Shown in pieces: positions 54,237-54,291 of a DNA stretch of 54,291 nucleotides. The position numbers and the translations under genes were made by a program. The notes below the pieces were generated by a model that was not told the DNA's origin, did not search any database, and saw only the letters and a program-made list of their open reading frames with translations. Numbering within the stretch: the first letter of the stretch is position 1; each line of letters opens with the position of its first letter. The stretch spans positions 1 through 54,291 of the forward strand of contig NZ_JAQSDL010000032.1 in assembly GCF_029945895.1 (NCBI RefSeq), in the 5' to 3' direction. This DNA comes from Polaromonas sp. Lineage in GTDB: Bacteria; Pseudomonadota; Gammaproteobacteria; Burkholderiales; Burkholderiaceae_C.

Positions 54237-54291
54237 TGAATCGCCCCGGGTTTTGAGGAGGCTCCAACCTTTGAGAAGATTGAGCCATGAA
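54237..54291 (+). mobile_element. Left end of an IS3-family insertion sequence (truncated by the window)
   Basis: The sequence TGAATCGCCCCGGGTTTT followed by GAGGAGGCTCC and an ATG-AA at 54287 matches, from memory, the left inverted repeat and orfA leader of IS3-family elements common in Burkholderiales. The rest lies outside the window. Confidence 0.6.

Noticed and set aside
1..54291. tRNA, rRNA or CRISPR
   Set aside because: No cloverleaf, rRNA-like stretch or spaced repeat array was seen by reading; a tRNA search program was not available.

Overview
The window looks like chromosomal DNA of a GC-rich betaproteobacterium in Burkholderiales, most likely family Comamonadaceae (Polaromonas/Rhodoferax/Acidovorax-like). 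That placement is inference. It rests on the gene orders acnB-citE-like-mdh-gntR-sdhCDAB-sdhE-gltA, leuCDB-asd-fimV-truA-trpFBA-accD and rpsT-DUF3579-argD-argF, and on short dispersed repeats with a style I associate with that family. Almost everything is core metabolism; the only clear mobile DNA is the edge of an IS3-type element at the far right.

Layout. 1-5.4 kb: the start of a SirB1-like gene, murJ, a hairpin-rich element, rpsT, DUF3579, and argD-argF. 5.6-9.4 kb: the kynBUA tryptophan-to-anthranilate operon and a divergent SDR. 9.5-16 kb (minus strand): serC-serA, acnA and an FAD monooxygenase. 16-23.9 kb is the accessory part: a membrane protein divergent from an XRE/MmyB-type regulator, a molybdopterin oxidoreductase, an SDR lacking its catalytic Tyr/Lys, DUF1428, a DHA2 exporter with a TetR-like operator, a PNPOx-like protein and an unknown protein. 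24-37.5 kb is a TCA block: acnB, a secreted unknown, a CitE-like lyase and mdh on the minus strand; then a GntR/UTRA regulator, DUF2256, an Fe-S photolyase, sdhCDAB-sdhE and gltA on the plus strand. 37.5-54 kb: a Cys-rich unknown, LysR-leuCDB-asd, fimV, truA-trpFBA-accD, a LON-domain protein, lysS, a small unknown and the IS end.

The TCA genes share a regulatory neighbourhood. The mdh/gntR divergent region carries a symmetric CRP-type site, and the palindrome TCTTATATAAGA lies directly in front of a good -10. The same palindrome recurs between DUF3579 and argD, which suggests one regulator (probably the local GntR protein) for both.

The most unusual signal is not a gene. A roughly 55-bp two-hairpin repeat occurs about ten times. 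Several copies sit just after stop codons in the orientation of the gene. Three lie in frame inside genes (kynB, the CitE-like lyase, trpF), and one forms the leader of leuB. A second, larger hairpin element between murJ and rpsT has a relative that encodes an N-terminal extension of argF. Both families therefore look like intergenic repeats absorbed into proteins.
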